Below, in pieces: positions 17,794 to 27,449 of a DNA stretch of 64,000 nt (positions are counted from its first letter, which is position 1; every line of letters starts with the position of its first letter). This DNA comes from Lacinutrix himadriensis (GTDB lineage: Bacteria > Bacteroidota > Bacteroidia > Flavobacteriales > Flavobacteriaceae): positions 186,001-250,000 of the forward strand of contig NZ_LIQI01000031.1 in NCBI RefSeq assembly GCF_001418105.1, in the 5' to 3' direction. The notes under the pieces are model-generated. The model ran no database searches. It saw nothing but the letters and a program-made list of their open reading frames with translations, and had not been told where the DNA came from. Made by a program: the position numbers and the translations under genes.

Positions 17794-18864
17794 CTATCTA
17801 AAACAACTAAAATCAATTTTTAAAGAAAACACGTTGGAGTATAGGGCAACACTTTGGTCACCAATATCTGTAAAAGCGTAATCTACCTGAATGCAATTGT
17901 ATTTAAAACCAATTCCAATACTTGGCTGAAAGCTTGTTTTTTCAGAATTATCTATTTGCGTTTCATTTTGAAAATTACCAACACCACCTCTTAAGTACAC
18001 CATGTCTAAGTAGCCAACTTCAAATCCGGCAGAAGGCGTAATACTTGCAAATGAAGTAGAGATTAAGTCATTGTTTTGTTCAAATCTAATATTTAAATCC
18101 ACCTCTGCAAGGATGGAGAAATCGTAACGATATATAAATTTTTTAGCAACACCAAATTGTAATTTTGGTATGGTAAGCTCTGTGGTTTCTGGTAATTCTT
18201 GATTTTGTCCTTCTACGGCATCTTGTACTTTAGCAAACTCGTCTTCATCAATTGCCCAAGAATTAAAGGTGGTGGTTATATCTCTTGCCATAAGTCCGAA
18301 TTTCCATTCGTTCTTCGTTTCAAACTGCACTGCTGCATCTAAACCAAATCCCCAAGAATTGGCGAATTTACCAATAACACGACGAATTACTTTTGCATTG
18401 ATCCCATAATTAAAACCAGGAATAGGAAGCTTTCTAGAATACGAAAAAGTGACACCATAATCTGCAGTAGAAAATAAACTAACTCGGTCATAGTTTATGT
18501 TTCCGTCGTCATCAATTAATTGGGTTGTATTTAAAATATCATCTACAGCAAAACGAATCAACGAAACACCAATGGCGCTATTATTATCTAAAGGCATTGC
18601 AAATGCAGCATAATCATAACTAGCAATATTTGCAAAGTAGCTAGAGTGCATTAAAGCCAATTGTTTGTCTTCAATATTTACTAATCCAGCAGGATTCCAA
18701 TAGCCAGAATTTACGTCATGCGAGTAAGCGGTTACTGCGTTGCTCATTCCTAAGGCAGCAGCATCCACACCAATATTCATGAACTCATTAGAATATTTTC
18801 TAACCGTTTGTGCAGAAACTGTGACACAAAAAGTTAATAGTAATATAGTTAGTAGTCTTTTCAA
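17794..18864 (-). CDS. PorV/PorQ family outer-membrane beta-barrel protein
   Basis: 356 residues: signal peptide (about 1-18), then a FadL-like barrel. The N-terminal block ALGMSNAVTAYSHDVNSGYWNPAGL is the conserved start of the PorV/PorQ family. PorV itself is the shuttle of the type IX secretion system. This protein may be PorV or one of several paralogues; no other secretion genes are in the window. It is first in a two-gene minus-strand operon with the Lnb-like gene. Confidence 0.75.
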   Translation of the reverse strand: MKRLLTILLLTFCVTVSAQTVRKYSNEFMNIGVDAAALGMSNAVTAYSHDVNSGYWNPAGLVNIEDKQLALMHSSYFANIASYDYAAFAMPLDNNSAIGVSLIRFAVDDILNTTQLIDDDGNINYDRVSLFSTADYGVTFSYSRKLPIPGFNYGINAKVIRRVIGKFANSWGFGLDAAVQFETKNEWKFGLMARDITTTFNSWAIDEDEFAKVQDAVEGQNQELPETTELTIPKLQFGVAKKFIYRYDFSILAEVDLNIRFEQNNDLISTSFASITPSAGFEVGYLDMVYLRGGVGNFQNETQIDNSEKTSFQPSIGIGFKYNCIQVDYAFTDIGDQSVALYSNVFSLKIDFSCFR

Positions 18865-19151
18865 GGATAATTTTTTTTACAAATATGCCATTATTTTTCA
18901 ACATATTAAACTTGAAAAAGCAATAGATATTGTTTAATACTTTTTATAGTTTGCATATTACACGATATAATAAGGAGGTTATTTTCTTTAAGAAAGGTTA
19001 GAAATCTAAGTATAGCAATAGGTGCGATTGGTTTTTAATAGTTATTAGAAGAGATATAACAACACGTAATTGTAATAAAATGCGTGTATAAATAGTATAA
19101 CTTTTGTTTTAGACGAAAATAGTTTGCTATTTTTACAGCTTATATTCAATT

Positions 19152-19901
19152 ATGCAACTAAAAAGCTACATTCCGAATTTTATAACCTTATTAAATTTAT
19201 TCTGCGGATGCATTGCAGTAATTTTAGCAGTAAACAATTTGTTTGTTGCTTCGGCAGTATTCGTGTTTCTTGGAATATTCTTTGATTTTTTTGACGGATT
19301 CTTCGCTAGAAAACTAAATGTGCAAAGCGAATTAGGCGTACAATTAGATTCTCTAGCAGATATGGTAACTAGTGGTTTAGTACCAGGTATTGTGATGTAC
19401 AAATTGCTTTCGTTAGCTAGCGATACTCCTGGAGTAGCATTTTCTTCGTGGAGTTCTTTTATGCAATGGGAAAGTTTTAAAATTGTTCCAATAGCCTTAG
19501 TAGGTTTGTTTATTACTATGGCTTCTGCCTATAGATTGGCGAAATTTAATATAGATTCTGACCAGCAATCTTATTTTAAAGGGCTACCAACACCAGCAAA
19601 TACATTACTAATTATTTCTTTACCGCTTATTTTAGAGTTTCAAAATAGCGACGCTATGAATGCTATTATATTAAATAAATGGTTTTTGTTAGCAGTAACT
19701 ATCTTAAGCTGTTACTTATTAAATAGTTCTATAAAACTCTTTGCTTTAAAGTTTAAAAATTACAGTTTTAAAGACAATGCAATACGTTATATCTTTATGC
19801 TTTTAAGTTTGGTCTTTTTAGTGGTGTTGCATTTTGCAGCAATCCCTTTAATTATCTTACTTTACATTATTTTATCTTTATTAAACACTAAAAACATTTA
19901 A
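19152..19901 (+). CDS. pssA: CDP-diacylglycerol--serine O-phosphatidyltransferase
   Basis: 249 residues with about seven membrane segments. The CDP-alcohol phosphotransferase signature D-x2-DG-x2-AR-x8-G-x3-D-x3-D is complete in the segment starting DFFDGFFAR. Synthesis of phosphatidylserine from CDP-diacylglycerol and serine feeds phosphatidylethanolamine production in the inner membrane. A long N-terminal hydrophobic start, MQLKSYIPNFITLLNLF, is typical. A TATTTTTA box near 19128 with TTTTG about 22 bases upstream may be its promoter. The next gene follows after three bases. Confidence 0.88.
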   Translation: MQLKSYIPNFITLLNLFCGCIAVILAVNNLFVASAVFVFLGIFFDFFDGFFARKLNVQSELGVQLDSLADMVTSGLVPGIVMYKLLSLASDTPGVAFSSWSSFMQWESFKIVPIALVGLFITMASAYRLAKFNIDSDQQSYFKGLPTPANTLLIISLPLILEFQNSDAMNAIILNKWFLLAVTILSCYLLNSSIKLFALKFKNYSFKDNAIRYIFMLLSLVFLVVLHFAAIPLIILLYIILSLLNTKNI

Positions 19902-19904
19902 CTA

Positions 19905-20738
19905 ATGGCTGGAATTATTTTTACGTTATTCATGCTAATCATGCTTCAAGCAGTATTAGGATTTGATAACCTTTTGTATATATCATTAGAATCTAAAAAA
20001 GCACCAGAAGCCGAGCAAAAGCGCGTGCGAAAAGTAGGAATACTAATCGCTATTGTTTTGCGTATTGTCTTATTATTTGTACTCGTTTCTATTATTGATT
20101 TTTTTCAGGAACCTTTTTCTTTTTTAACAGGAGAGATAAAAGACATTATCCAATTTGCTTTTAATGGACATAGTTTAATTGTCTTAGCGGGTGGAGCATT
20201 TATTATTTACACCGCTATTAAAGAAATTTGGCACATGATTTCTACATCTGGACTTACAGTTGCCGAAATGGCATCTGGTAAAAGTACCAAATCAGCAAAT
20301 GCGGTTATTACCAGTATTGTAATTATGAACTTGGTGTTTTCTTTCGATTCTATCTTAGCAGCCATTGGTCTTACTAGCGATATAGAAAGCAGTACCACCG
20401 CATTTATTGTTATGGCAATTGCTATTGTGATTAGCGGATTGTTAATGTTGATTATGGCAGATAAAATTTCTACGTTCTTATCTAAAAATAGAATGTATGA
20501 GGTGTTAGGACTTTTTATCTTATTTATTGTGGGAATAATGCTAGTTACCGAAGGTGGTCATTTAGCACATTTAAAACTCTTTGGAAACGAAATTGTTCCT
20601 ATGAGTAAAACAACATTCTATTTTGTGTTATTTATTTTAATCGTTGTAGATGTGGTGCAGGGGAGATATCAAAAACGACTTACGGCAGAAAAAGCATTAC
20701 TGGAAGTGCAAAAAGGAAAAGAAGCAAAAGATATTTAA
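19905..20738 (+). CDS. TerC family integral membrane protein
   Basis: 277 residues, about seven to eight membrane segments. It carries the two conserved acidic TerC signatures: LGFDNLLYIS near the N-terminus and FSFDSILAAIG in the middle. TerC proteins are linked to tellurite resistance and, in characterised cases, to manganese export or metallation of exported proteins. Three bases separate it from pssA, so they are probably cotranscribed. Its stop codon overlaps the stop of the convergent small RHH gene by three bases. Confidence 0.82.
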   Translation: MAGIIFTLFMLIMLQAVLGFDNLLYISLESKKAPEAEQKRVRKVGILIAIVLRIVLLFVLVSIIDFFQEPFSFLTGEIKDIIQFAFNGHSLIVLAGGAFIIYTAIKEIWHMISTSGLTVAEMASGKSTKSANAVITSIVIMNLVFSFDSILAAIGLTSDIESSTTAFIVMAIAIVISGLLMLIMADKISTFLSKNRMYEVLGLFILFIVGIMLVTEGGHLAHLKLFGNEIVPMSKTTFYFVLFILIVVDVVQGRYQKRLTAEKALLEVQKGKEAKDI

Positions 20739-20911
20739 TCGTTTTGCTCCGTATTTCTTTTTTTTGGACTACGCTTTGCCTTTTTTAGACTTTCATTAAG
20801 CATCCATTCGATTTGACCATTAGTGCTGCGGAATTCATCCGCAGCCCATTTTTCAATAGCTTTGATCATATCTTCATTTATTCGTAATGCAAAAGCCTTC
20901 TTTTTAGCCAT
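20735..20911 (-). CDS. Ribbon-helix-helix (Arc-type) DNA-binding protein, 58 aa
   Basis: A short gene that size filters would miss: ATG at 20911-20909, stop at 20737-20735. The protein begins MAKKKAFALRINEDMIKAI and continues with KWAADEFRSTNGQIEWMLNESL, the beta strand plus two helices of the Arc/MetJ fold, with a basic tail. It lies 45 bases downstream of an SPFH-domain gene on the same strand, a pairing I recall as common in this family. It probably regulates its own operon or is a partner of the SPFH protein. Confidence 0.8.
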   Translation of the reverse strand: MAKKKAFALRINEDMIKAIEKWAADEFRSTNGQIEWMLNESLKKAKRSPKKRNTEQND

Positions 20912-20956
20912 TTAAAGTATTAATTTTCTTAATAAATTTATCTGTAAATATATTCA

Positions 20957-21817
20957 TTATTGATTTAAAGTACCTGTATTTAAAACAGGAGACGCCTCTT
21001 TATCGCCACAAAGTATCACCATTAGATTACTTACCATTGCAGCTTTTCTTTCATCATCTAAATCTACAATATTCTTTTTGCTCAATTCATTTAATGCCAT
21101 TTCTACCATACTAACAGCACCTTCTACAATTTTATGTCTTGCAGCAACTATAGCTGTAGCTTGTTGCCTTTTAAGCATCGCGCTAGCTATTTCTTGTGCA
21201 TAAGCTAAATATCCTATTCTTGCTTCTAACACTTCAATTCCTGCAATAGATAAACGTTCGTCAATTTCTTTTTCAAGTGCTTCACTAACTTCATTTACAC
21301 TAGAACGTAAGGTGATGTCTTCTACATGACCTTCGTCTGCAAAATTATCATAGGGATACATGCTCGCTAGTTTTCTAACGGCTGCATCTGTTTGTACTCT
21401 AACAAAGTTTTCATAATTATCCACATCAAAGGATGCCTTGTAGGTATTAGTAACGCGCCAAACTAAAATAGTACTAATCATTATTGGGTTTCCTAATTTG
21501 TCATTTACTTTTAAACGTTCACTGTCAAAATTACTTGCTCGTAAAGAAACGGTTCTTCTACTATACAAAGGGTTTACCCAAAAAAGTCCGTTTGATTTTA
21601 TACTACCAATATATTTTCCGAATAAAAGTAAAACTCTAGAATTATTTGGGTTTACAAGTACAAATCCTTTAAATAGTATAATTGCAAGGATTAGGAATAA
21701 TGCATATTCCGGATTTTCAGTTGTAAAAGTTAAATAGATACTACTAACAATTAGTGCAATAGTAATTGCTAAAATGAAATAGCCATTAATTGGTTTGATT
21801 ATTTTTTCTTGGTCCAT
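20957..21817 (-). CDS. SPFH (band 7/prohibitin-like) domain protein
   Basis: 286 residues. Two N-terminal membrane segments (about 12-30 and 36-55) are followed by an SPFH domain (about 60-225). The terminal region has alpha-helical RQQATAIVAARHKIVEGA. Such proteins form membrane-bound oligomeric scaffolds in lipid microdomains. It is not a protease. The operon with the RHH gene downstream is its most distinctive feature. A TATCTTTA box lies in the upstream region on the minus strand. Confidence 0.8.
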   Translation of the reverse strand: MDQEKIIKPINGYFILAITIALIVSSIYLTFTTENPEYALFLILAIILFKGFVLVNPNNSRVLLLFGKYIGSIKSNGLFWVNPLYSRRTVSLRASNFDSERLKVNDKLGNPIMISTILVWRVTNTYKASFDVDNYENFVRVQTDAAVRKLASMYPYDNFADEGHVEDITLRSSVNEVSEALEKEIDERLSIAGIEVLEARIGYLAYAQEIASAMLKRQQATAIVAARHKIVEGAVSMVEMALNELSKKNIVDLDDERKAAMVSNLMVILCGDKEASPVLNTGTLNQ

Positions 21818-21920
21818 GTAGTTTTATTTAAAATGATATTATTTTGATATCATAAAGATATATAAAATTTTGATATGTTGGCTGTTTTTTTTAAAATTTA
21901 ATGGAATGTCTATTTTCTAA

Positions 21921-21962
21921 TAAAACAAAACAGCTACACTCTTAACTTAAGAGTATAGCTGT
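21921..21962 (-). terminator. Intrinsic terminator downstream of lptB
   Basis: ACAGCTA...TAGCTGT arms with further pairing of ACTCTTA and TAAGAGT form a long stem at 21930-21962. It is followed on the minus strand by TTTTGTTTTA. It lies 29 bases after the lptB stop. Confidence 0.8.
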
Positions 21963-21990
21963 TTCATTATAAATTTATGGAAGCTTGTGT

Positions 21991-22731
21991 TTAGAAATCT
22001 AGCTTCGTTCTACGTAATTCAAAATTCTGACCTAAATATACTTTACGTACCATTTCGTCTTCTGCTAGTTCTTCTGGTTTTCCTGCTTTTAAAATACCAC
22101 CTTCAAACATTAAGTAGGTTCTATCTGTAATAGCAAGTGTTTCTTGTACGTTGTGGTCTGTAATAAGAATACCAATATTCTTTTTCGTTAGCTTGGCTAT
22201 AATACGTTGAATATCTTCTACAGCAACAGGATCTACACCTGCAAAAGGTTCATCTAATAAAATAAAATTTGGATCGGTAGCAAGCGCGCGAGCAATTTCG
22301 GTACGTCTACGTTCCCCTCCAGAAAGTAAATCTCCTCTACTTTTACGAATATGCCCTAAACCAAATTCTTCAATAAGCGATTCCATTTTATGCAACTGTT
22401 CTTTCTTGCTTAATTTGGTAAGTTGTAGTACACTTAGAATATTATCTTCAATACTTAATTTTCTAAAAACCGAAGCTTCTTGTGCTAGATACCCAATTCC
22501 GTTTTGTGCACGTTTGTACATTGGGTATTTGGTAATATTAGTATCTTCTAAATAAATATTTCCACCATTAGGCTTAATAAGTCCAACAATCATGTAAAAC
22601 GAAGTTGTTTTTCCTGCTCCATTTGGTCCTAAAAGTCCAACAATTTCTCCTTGATTTACTTCTAAAGAAACGTCTTTTACCACTTTTCTTCCGTTATAGG
22701 ACTTCATTAAATGTTCTGCTCTAAGTTTCAT
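21991..22731 (-). CDS. lptB: Lipopolysaccharide export ABC transporter ATP-binding protein
   Basis: 246 residues. Walker A is GPNGAGKT (35-42). There is a Q-loop at LAQEASVF, the signature LSGGERRR, Walker [11 protein letters not shown] and the switch His in ITDHNV. The combination with LAQEASVF and GVDP is characteristic of LptB, the ATPase that powers LPS extraction with LptF/LptG. The window also ends inside an LptF/G permease gene. It is the last gene of a probable kdsD-tatC-CMD-lptB operon, 75 bases after the preceding stop. Confidence 0.92.
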   Translation of the reverse strand: MKLRAEHLMKSYNGRKVVKDVSLEVNQGEIVGLLGPNGAGKTTSFYMIVGLIKPNGGNIYLEDTNITKYPMYKRAQNGIGYLAQEASVFRKLSIEDNILSVLQLTKLSKKEQLHKMESLIEEFGLGHIRKSRGDLLSGGERRRTEIARALATDPNFILLDEPFAGVDPVAVEDIQRIIAKLTKKNIGILITDHNVQETLAITDRTYLMFEGGILKAGKPEELAEDEMVRKVYLGQNFELRRTKLDF

Positions 22732-22806
22732 GGGGTATATTTATTGTTGTTAAAAATAGTAAAAACCAAAATACTACGGTGTGTACACTAGTACTTTAAG
22801 TAAAGT

Positions 22807-23157
22807 TTAACCTTGTACTTCTTCTAAAAGATCCCAATATTCGTATGCTTTTCGTAAATGTGGAATCACAATAGTACCACCAACTAAATTCGCTATACTT
22901 AAAGATTCCACCACTTGTTCTTTGGTTAATCCTTCTTTATGGCATGCTTCTAAATGGTATTTTACACAATCATCACAACGTAAAACCATTGAGGCTACAA
23001 GACCTAGTAACTCTTTTGTTTTTTTATCTAGAGTGCCTTCCGCGAAAGCGTTAGTGTCTAAATTAAAAATACGTTTGATTACCTTATTATTATCTGCTAG
23101 AATTTTATCATTCATTTTAGAACGATATTCATTAAATTCGGTTACTATATTAGACAT
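22807..23157 (-). CDS. Carboxymuconolactone decarboxylase family (AhpD-like) protein
   Basis: 116 residues, an all-helical CMD domain. C61-D-D-C64 with His68 matches the redox CxxC-x3-H motif of AhpD-like alkylhydroperoxidases, so a thiol-based peroxidase or disulfide function is more likely than true decarboxylase activity. The start overlaps the end of tatC by 8 bases, so translation is coupled. Confidence 0.8.
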   Translation of the reverse strand: MSNIVTEFNEYRSKMNDKILADNNKVIKRIFNLDTNAFAEGTLDKKTKELLGLVASMVLRCDDCVKYHLEACHKEGLTKEQVVESLSIANLVGGTIVIPHLRKAYEYWDLLEEVQG

Positions 23158-23992
23158 GCTTTTTAATTTTATTATCTGAAGATTTTTTAGCTTCGTTTTT
23201 AACTACAATTTTTGAAATATAAATACTTACTTGATACAGTATTAATATGGGTATGGCAACAATAATCTGACTTGCAATATCTGGAGGTGTTATAATTGCT
23301 GAAAGAATTAGTACGATTACTAATGCGTATTTTCTATATTTTTTCAGGAATTGAGGCGTCACTAAACCTACTTTAGTTAAAAAGTAGATAATGATAGGAA
23401 GCTCAAAAATTAATCCGGAAGCGATAACAGTTGCTCTAACTAAACCAATATAACTTGCTAAATCGAAATCGTTATGTACTTCTTGACTTACCGAGTAGGT
23501 TCCTAAAAAGTTTATCGATAAAGGGGTTACTATATAATATCCGAAAAGGACTCCTAGAAAAAATAAGAAAGAGGAAACAATAATAAAACCTTTTGAGTGT
23601 TTTTGTTCATTTTCATGCATTCCCGGACTTATAAACGACCATAGTTGGTAGAGTATGTATGGAAAGGAAACAATAAAACCAGCATAAACCGAAGTCCATA
23701 AATGCGCAGAAAATTGTCCGGCAAGGGTTCTACTTTGAATTTCAAACGGAAAGCTTTCTCCGCAAAAAGAGGAGTTTTCTATTCCTATTAATTGACTTGC
23801 GCTGCATAACCATCTGTAGGTTGGGAAAGACATTTCTTTTGGTCCAAGAATAATAACGTCAAAAATAAAACCTTTAAACAAAAAAGCCACAATACCACAA
23901 AGTACTACTGCAATACTGATGCGAACTAAATGCCACCTTAAATCCTCAAGATGATCTAGAAAAGACATCTCGTTTACATTTTTTTTAGCCAT
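23150..23992 (-). CDS. tatC: Sec-independent protein translocase TatC
   Basis: 280 residues with six membrane segments. The N-terminal MSFLDHLEDLRWHLVRI is the conserved cytoplasmic start that binds twin-arginine signals. The first periplasmic region (about 50-95) is longer than in E. coli, and two loop cysteines are present there. TatC is the receptor of the Tat pathway, which exports folded proteins. The ATG overlaps the kdsD stop by one base; no tatA gene is in the window. Confidence 0.93.
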   Translation of the reverse strand: MAKKNVNEMSFLDHLEDLRWHLVRISIAVVLCGIVAFLFKGFIFDVIILGPKEMSFPTYRWLCSASQLIGIENSSFCGESFPFEIQSRTLAGQFSAHLWTSVYAGFIVSFPYILYQLWSFISPGMHENEQKHSKGFIIVSSFLFFLGVLFGYYIVTPLSINFLGTYSVSQEVHNDFDLASYIGLVRATVIASGLIFELPIIIYFLTKVGLVTPQFLKKYRKYALVIVLILSAIITPPDIASQIIVAIPILILYQVSIYISKIVVKNEAKKSSDNKIKKHV

Positions 23993-24957
23993 TATAAAAT
24001 TCCTTCTCTTATTAAATCATGTACATGTACCACTCCTGCAAATTTACCATCGTCTTCTACTAGTATTTGCGAAATGCCGTAGGTTTCCATAACATCCTTA
24101 GCTTCCACAGCCATTGCGTTAGCATCTATTCGTTTTGGATTTTCACTCATAATGTCTTTTGCAGTAAGTTTAGAAAAATCGTCCACTTTGCTTAACATTC
24201 TACGTAAATCACCATCGGTAATAATTCCTATAATTTTTTCATCTTCAACTACAGCGGTTACACCAAGCATTTTTTCGGTAATCTCCACAATTACTTGTTT
24301 AATACTTGTGTTTGGGGATACTTTTGGTTTTTGGTTTACCGAAGATATATCATGTACTCGTAAATATAATTTTTTACCTAAAGCACCTCCAGGATGGTAT
24401 TTTGCAAAGTCTTTACTAGAAAAACCACGTAATTCTAATAAGCAAACCGCTAAAGCATCCCCAAGAACTAATTGTGCTGTTGTGCTAGTAGTAGGAGCAA
24501 GATTGTTAGGGCAAGCTTCTTTTTCTACATAAGCGTTTAAAATATAATCTGCTTGTTGCCCCAAAAAGGAATCTTTATTTCCTGTAATAGCAATCATTTT
24601 ATTACCAGCATTTTTTATTAAAGGAACAAGCACTTTTATTTCTGGTGTGTTTCCACTTTTAGAAATACATATAACTACATCATCTTTAAGGATTAATCCT
24701 AAATCTCCATGAATGGCATCTGCAGCATGCATAAAAATAGAAGGCGTACCTGTAGAGTTTAATGTAGCAACAATTTTTGTAGCTATAATGGCGCTTTTGC
24801 CAATTCCTGTAATAATAACCCTACCTTTTGCATTATACATAAGGTTCACAGCAGCTGCAAAATCATCATTAACTAAACTAGATAAATTTAAAATTGCTTT
24901 GCTCTCTAACTCAATAGTTTGCTTAGCTGTAGATATAATAGAATGTGTATTGCTCAA
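23992..24957 (-). CDS. kdsD: D-arabinose 5-phosphate isomerase (KdsD/KpsF family)
   Basis: 321 residues. A SIS domain (about 35-170) with ITGIGKSA and CISKSGNT is followed by two CBS domains (about 205-321). This is the standard KdsD/KpsF/GutQ layout. It converts ribulose 5-phosphate to arabinose 5-phosphate, the first step toward Kdo for lipopolysaccharide. It leads the operon that ends in lptB, which fits an LPS assembly role. Confidence 0.9.
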   Translation of the reverse strand: MSNTHSIISTAKQTIELESKAILNLSSLVNDDFAAAVNLMYNAKGRVIITGIGKSAIIATKIVATLNSTGTPSIFMHAADAIHGDLGLILKDDVVICISKSGNTPEIKVLVPLIKNAGNKMIAITGNKDSFLGQQADYILNAYVEKEACPNNLAPTTSTTAQLVLGDALAVCLLELRGFSSKDFAKYHPGGALGKKLYLRVHDISSVNQKPKVSPNTSIKQVIVEITEKMLGVTAVVEDEKIIGIITDGDLRRMLSKVDDFSKLTAKDIMSENPKRIDANAMAVEAKDVMETYGISQILVEDDGKFAGVVHVHDLIREGIL

Positions 24958-25052
24958 AATTTATGAGTTTTTTAAGTTGTTGCTAGTAAAGATTTTTTTA
25001 TCTTTAATGTTGGTCAATATTATTACAATTTTCTTACAGTAAAAATGTGATG

Positions 25053-25060
25053 CAAAGTTA
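25053..25060 (-). promoter_or_regulatory. -7 box TAACTTTG for the kdsD operon
   Basis: On the minus strand TAACTTTG matches TAnnTTTG exactly, 96 bases upstream of the kdsD ATG in the region divergent from recQ. It implies a long leader. No separate exact -7 box was seen for recQ. Confidence 0.55.
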
Positions 25061-25155
25061 ACTAAAAATTAATGAGCTTGATTATATACACTACTAATTA
25101 ATAGCAAAAATAAATTAGTGTATTTTTATTATAATTTTAATATTAAAAACAATAC

Positions 25156-27357
25156 ATGTCAATTATTGAAAAAGACTTACACGTCTCCCTAAAAAAGTAT
25201 TTTGGATTTAGTAAGTTTAAAGGATTACAAGAAGATGTAATACAAAGTCTTTTGTCAGGCAAGAACACATTTGTTATCATGCCAACAGGAGGAGGTAAAT
25301 CTTTATGTTACCAATTACCAGCATTAATGCATGAAGGTACAGCAATAGTTGTTTCTCCTTTAATTGCTTTGATGAAAAATCAAGTAGATGCCATACGAAG
25401 TGTTTCTGAACACGATGGTGTTGCTCATGTTTTAAACTCTTCCTTAAATAAAACGGAGGTAAAACAAGTAAAGCAAGATATTACAGATGGTGTTACGAAA
25501 CTATTATATGTAGCTCCAGAATCTTTAACAAAAGAAGATAATGTAGAGTTTCTTCGTTCTGTTAAGATTTCATTTATGGCTGTAGATGAAGCCCATTGTA
25601 TTAGTGAATGGGGACACGACTTTAGACCCGAATACAGAAACTTAAAAAGTATTATTGAGCGTATTGGAGATAATATTCCAATTATTGGTCTTACAGCAAC
25701 TGCAACGCCAAAAGTACAAGAAGATATATTGAAAAATCTTGGTATGCCGGATGCTACCACTTTTAAAGCATCCTTTAATAGACCTAATTTATATTACGAA
25801 ATACGACCAAAAACCAAAACCGTTGATGCCGATATTATCCGTTTTATTAAACAAAACGATGGTAAATCGGGTATTGTTTACTGTTTAAGTAGAAAACGGG
25901 TGGAAGAACTTGCGCAAGCTTTACAAGTAAATGGTATTAAAGCAGTGCCATATCATGCAGGTTTAGATGCCAAAACAAGATCGAGACATCAAGATATGTT
26001 TTTAATGGAAGACATTGATGTTGTTGTTGCTACCATTGCTTTTGGAATGGGAATTGACAAACCAGATGTTCGTTTTGTAATACATCATGATATACCAAAA
26101 AGTATAGAGAGTTATTACCAAGAAACAGGAAGAGCAGGACGTGATGGAGGAGAAGGACACTGTTTAGCTTACTATGCATACAAAGACATAGAGAAGTTAG
26201 AGAAATTTATGTCGGGAAAACCGGTTGCTGAGCAAGAAATTGGTCATGCTTTATTACAAGAAGTTGTGGCATTTGCGGAAACTTCTATCTCTAGAAGAAA
26301 ATTTATTCTTCATTATTTTGGAGAAGAATTTGATAATGAAACTGGAGAAGGAGGAGACTTAGATGATAACGTTCGCCATCCTAAAAAACAGCAAGAAGCT
26401 AAAGAACAAGTAAAACTAGCATTAGAAATTGTTGCTAGTACCAACGAAAAATACAAGTCTAAAGACTTAGTAAATGTTATTACAGGTAATGAAAATGCCT
26501 TAATAAATTCACATAAAACCAACGAACAGCCCTTTTTTGGTAAAGGTAAAAGTTACGATAAAACCTATTGGATGGCTTTAATTAGGCAAGCACTTGTTGC
26601 TGGTTTATTAAAGAAAGATATAGAAACCTATGGCGTTATCATGCTAAAGGAAGGTGGGAAAGATTTTATTAAGAATCCGACGTCTTTTATGATGACCGAA
26701 GATCACGTTTTTAACCAAACAACAGACGATTCTATAATTACTGCAGCCAAAGGAAGTGGCGCAGTTGCAGATGCCACGTTAATGGCAATGCTAAAAGATT
26801 TAAGAAAGAAAAACGCAAAGAAACTTGGTGTACCGCCATTTGTTATTTTTCAAGATCCATCTTTAGAAGATATGTCTTTAAAATATCCTATTACTTTAGA
26901 AGAACTTTCTAATGTGCATGGTGTTGGAGATGGTAAATCTAAAAAATATGGTAAAGATTTTATTGCACTTATTTCTAGTTATGTAGAAGAAAACGATATT
27001 ATTCGTCCAGACGATATGATTGTTAAATCTACAGGAATGAACTCTGCATTAAAACTTTATATCATTCAAAACGTAGACAGAAAATTACCATTAGATGATA
27101 TTGCTTCGGCAAAAGGAATGGAAATGGCTGCATTTATAAAAGAAATGGAAGCTATTGTGTTTTCAGGAACCAAGCTAAATATTGATTATTGGATTAATGA
27201 TCTTTTAGACGAAGATCAGCAAGAAGAGATTCATGATTATTTTATGGAATCGGAAACGGACAAAATAGATGCTGCAATTGATGAATTTGATGGCGATTAT
27301 GATGATGAAGAATTACGTCTTTACCGAATTAAGTTTATTAGTGAAGTCGCAAATTAA
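25156..27357 (+). CDS. recQ: RecQ family ATP-dependent DNA helicase lacking zinc-site cysteines
   Basis: 733 residues. The helicase core has Walker A TGGGKSLCYQLP, the DEAH box AVDEAHCISEWGHDFRPEY and motif VI YQETGRAGRDGG. Then comes an RQC-like region and a C-terminal HRDC-like segment (TLEELSNVHGVGDGKSKKYG). In E. coli RecQ, four cysteines after the YFGE block bind zinc. Here that stretch (about 385-415) reads HYFGEEFDNETGEGGDLDDN and has no cysteine at all. The protein unwinds DNA 3' to 5' in recombination and repair. The start ATG is unambiguous. Confidence 0.9.
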   Translation: MSIIEKDLHVSLKKYFGFSKFKGLQEDVIQSLLSGKNTFVIMPTGGGKSLCYQLPALMHEGTAIVVSPLIALMKNQVDAIRSVSEHDGVAHVLNSSLNKTEVKQVKQDITDGVTKLLYVAPESLTKEDNVEFLRSVKISFMAVDEAHCISEWGHDFRPEYRNLKSIIERIGDNIPIIGLTATATPKVQEDILKNLGMPDATTFKASFNRPNLYYEIRPKTKTVDADIIRFIKQNDGKSGIVYCLSRKRVEELAQALQVNGIKAVPYHAGLDAKTRSRHQDMFLMEDIDVVVATIAFGMGIDKPDVRFVIHHDIPKSIESYYQETGRAGRDGGEGHCLAYYAYKDIEKLEKFMSGKPVAEQEIGHALLQEVVAFAETSISRRKFILHYFGEEFDNETGEGGDLDDNVRHPKKQQEAKEQVKLALEIVASTNEKYKSKDLVNVITGNENALINSHKTNEQPFFGKGKSYDKTYWMALIRQALVAGLLKKDIETYGVIMLKEGGKDFIKNPTSFMMTEDHVFNQTTDDSIITAAKGSGAVADATLMAMLKDLRKKNAKKLGVPPFVIFQDPSLEDMSLKYPITLEELSNVHGVGDGKSKKYGKDFIALISSYVEENDIIRPDDMIVKSTGMNSALKLYIIQNVDRKLPLDDIASAKGMEMAAFIKEMEAIVFSGTKLNIDYWINDLLDEDQQEEIHDYFMESETDKIDAAIDEFDGDYDDEELRLYRIKFISEVAN

Positions 27358-27449
27358 GACTTTAATATACCGTAGTAAGTTATAAATAATTAAGAGTAAT
27401 CACAGGATTGTGTCTTTTCTATTCTATAGAAGAGAGTTAAAAAAAGACA

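Noticed and set aside
19905-20738. Tellurite resistance operon
   Set aside because: Only a TerC-family protein is present, next to pssA; no terA, terB, terD or terE genes are nearby.
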